Shown here piece after piece: positions 59,856-59,888 of a stretch of DNA of 59,888 nucleotides (position 1 is the first letter of the stretch; every line of letters starts with the position of its first letter). Source of the DNA: Catenovulum agarivorans YM01 (GTDB taxonomy: Bacteria > Pseudomonadota > Gammaproteobacteria > Enterobacterales > Alteromonadaceae); contig NZ_JH767533.1 in assembly GCF_000281085.1 (NCBI RefSeq), forward strand, positions 35,163-95,050. The letters run 5' to 3'. A program made the position numbers and the translations under genes. Under the pieces are notes generated by a model, which worked only from the letters and a program-made list of their open reading frames with translations, was not told the DNA's origin and did not search any database.

Positions 59856-59888
59856 GCTGCTAGTTTTGTGGCAGGGAAGAGCAAGGTG
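59856..59888 (+). repeat. R element 6, cut by the window end
   Basis: GCTGCTAGTTTTGTGGCAGGG-type start (as GCTGCTAGTTT, TGTGGCAGGG) continues to the last base, so the array extends to the right. Confidence 0.75.

Overview
The window is a low-GC gammaproteobacterial chromosome segment. Gene content points to a marine Alteromonadales relative (perhaps near Catenovulum or other Alteromonadaceae; the genus is a guess): damX-dam, uvrA next to ssb, UbiK, QmcA/NfeD, glnK-amtB, TorF-type and CHRD proteins, and E. coli-like yjf genes. I see no rRNA, tRNA, CRISPR array, prophage or complete insertion sequence.

Layout. 1-6.5 kb: end of damX, dam, a TorF-like porin on the opposite strand, rpe, a 676-bp non-coding stretch with palindromic repeats, and uvrA behind a LexA box. 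6.7-10.2 kb: YajR-like MFS, ssb, a small RNA gene between terminators, and a triple-CHRD lipoprotein. 10.3-16 kb: TetR-like protein, LplT-like MFS, DUF2937, a thioredoxin-like protein, a spermidine-synthase-like methyltransferase, a GNAT-thioesterase fusion and a periplasmic binding protein. 16-19 kb: glnE. 19-25 kb: envelope-stress cluster of lipoprotein, double DUF350, membrane-anchored aminopropyltransferase, DUF2170, PspA, DUF2491 and a small protein. 25-32.6 kb: DUF3016, a LETM1-like protein, and an RND efflux operon with a divergent TetR repressor. 32.6-36.6 kb: amtB, glnK with a sigma-54 promoter and NtrC sites, mutM, chrA. 36.7-42.3 kb: unknown protein, YbdG-like MscS channel, NfeD and QmcA, ubiK, EamA transporter. 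42.4-42.5 kb: a second copy of the small RNA. 42.5-59.9 kb: the urea region, with a LuxR-type response regulator, a transporter-like hybrid histidine kinase, a metzincin-like protease plus small DUF350 protein, a porin, urtABCDE and ureDABC. The ureEFG genes probably lie beyond the right edge.

How the genes fit together. Nitrogen acquisition dominates: GlnE, GlnK, AmtB, the Urt transporter, urease and a likely urea-associated porin form a scavenging programme, with a neighbouring two-component system as a plausible controller. A second theme is envelope stress (PspA, DUF350, aminopropyltransferase, QmcA/NfeD, mechanosensitive channel, RND pump).

Three signals go beyond ordinary annotation. 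(1) Two paralogous small RNA genes share a promoter resembling sigma-E sites, a 20-nt block carrying an anti-Shine-Dalgarno UCUCCC, and divergent terminator hairpins. (2) An identical 17-bp block containing GACAT-N3-ATGTC lies upstream of both the DUF2170-PspA genes and qmcA-nfeD, suggesting one shared regulator. (3) A dispersed family of three-stem repeats has stems that differ between copies but remain paired, while the ATCC loops stay fixed. The family is concentrated around urt/ure and places direct repeats on both sides of ureDABC.
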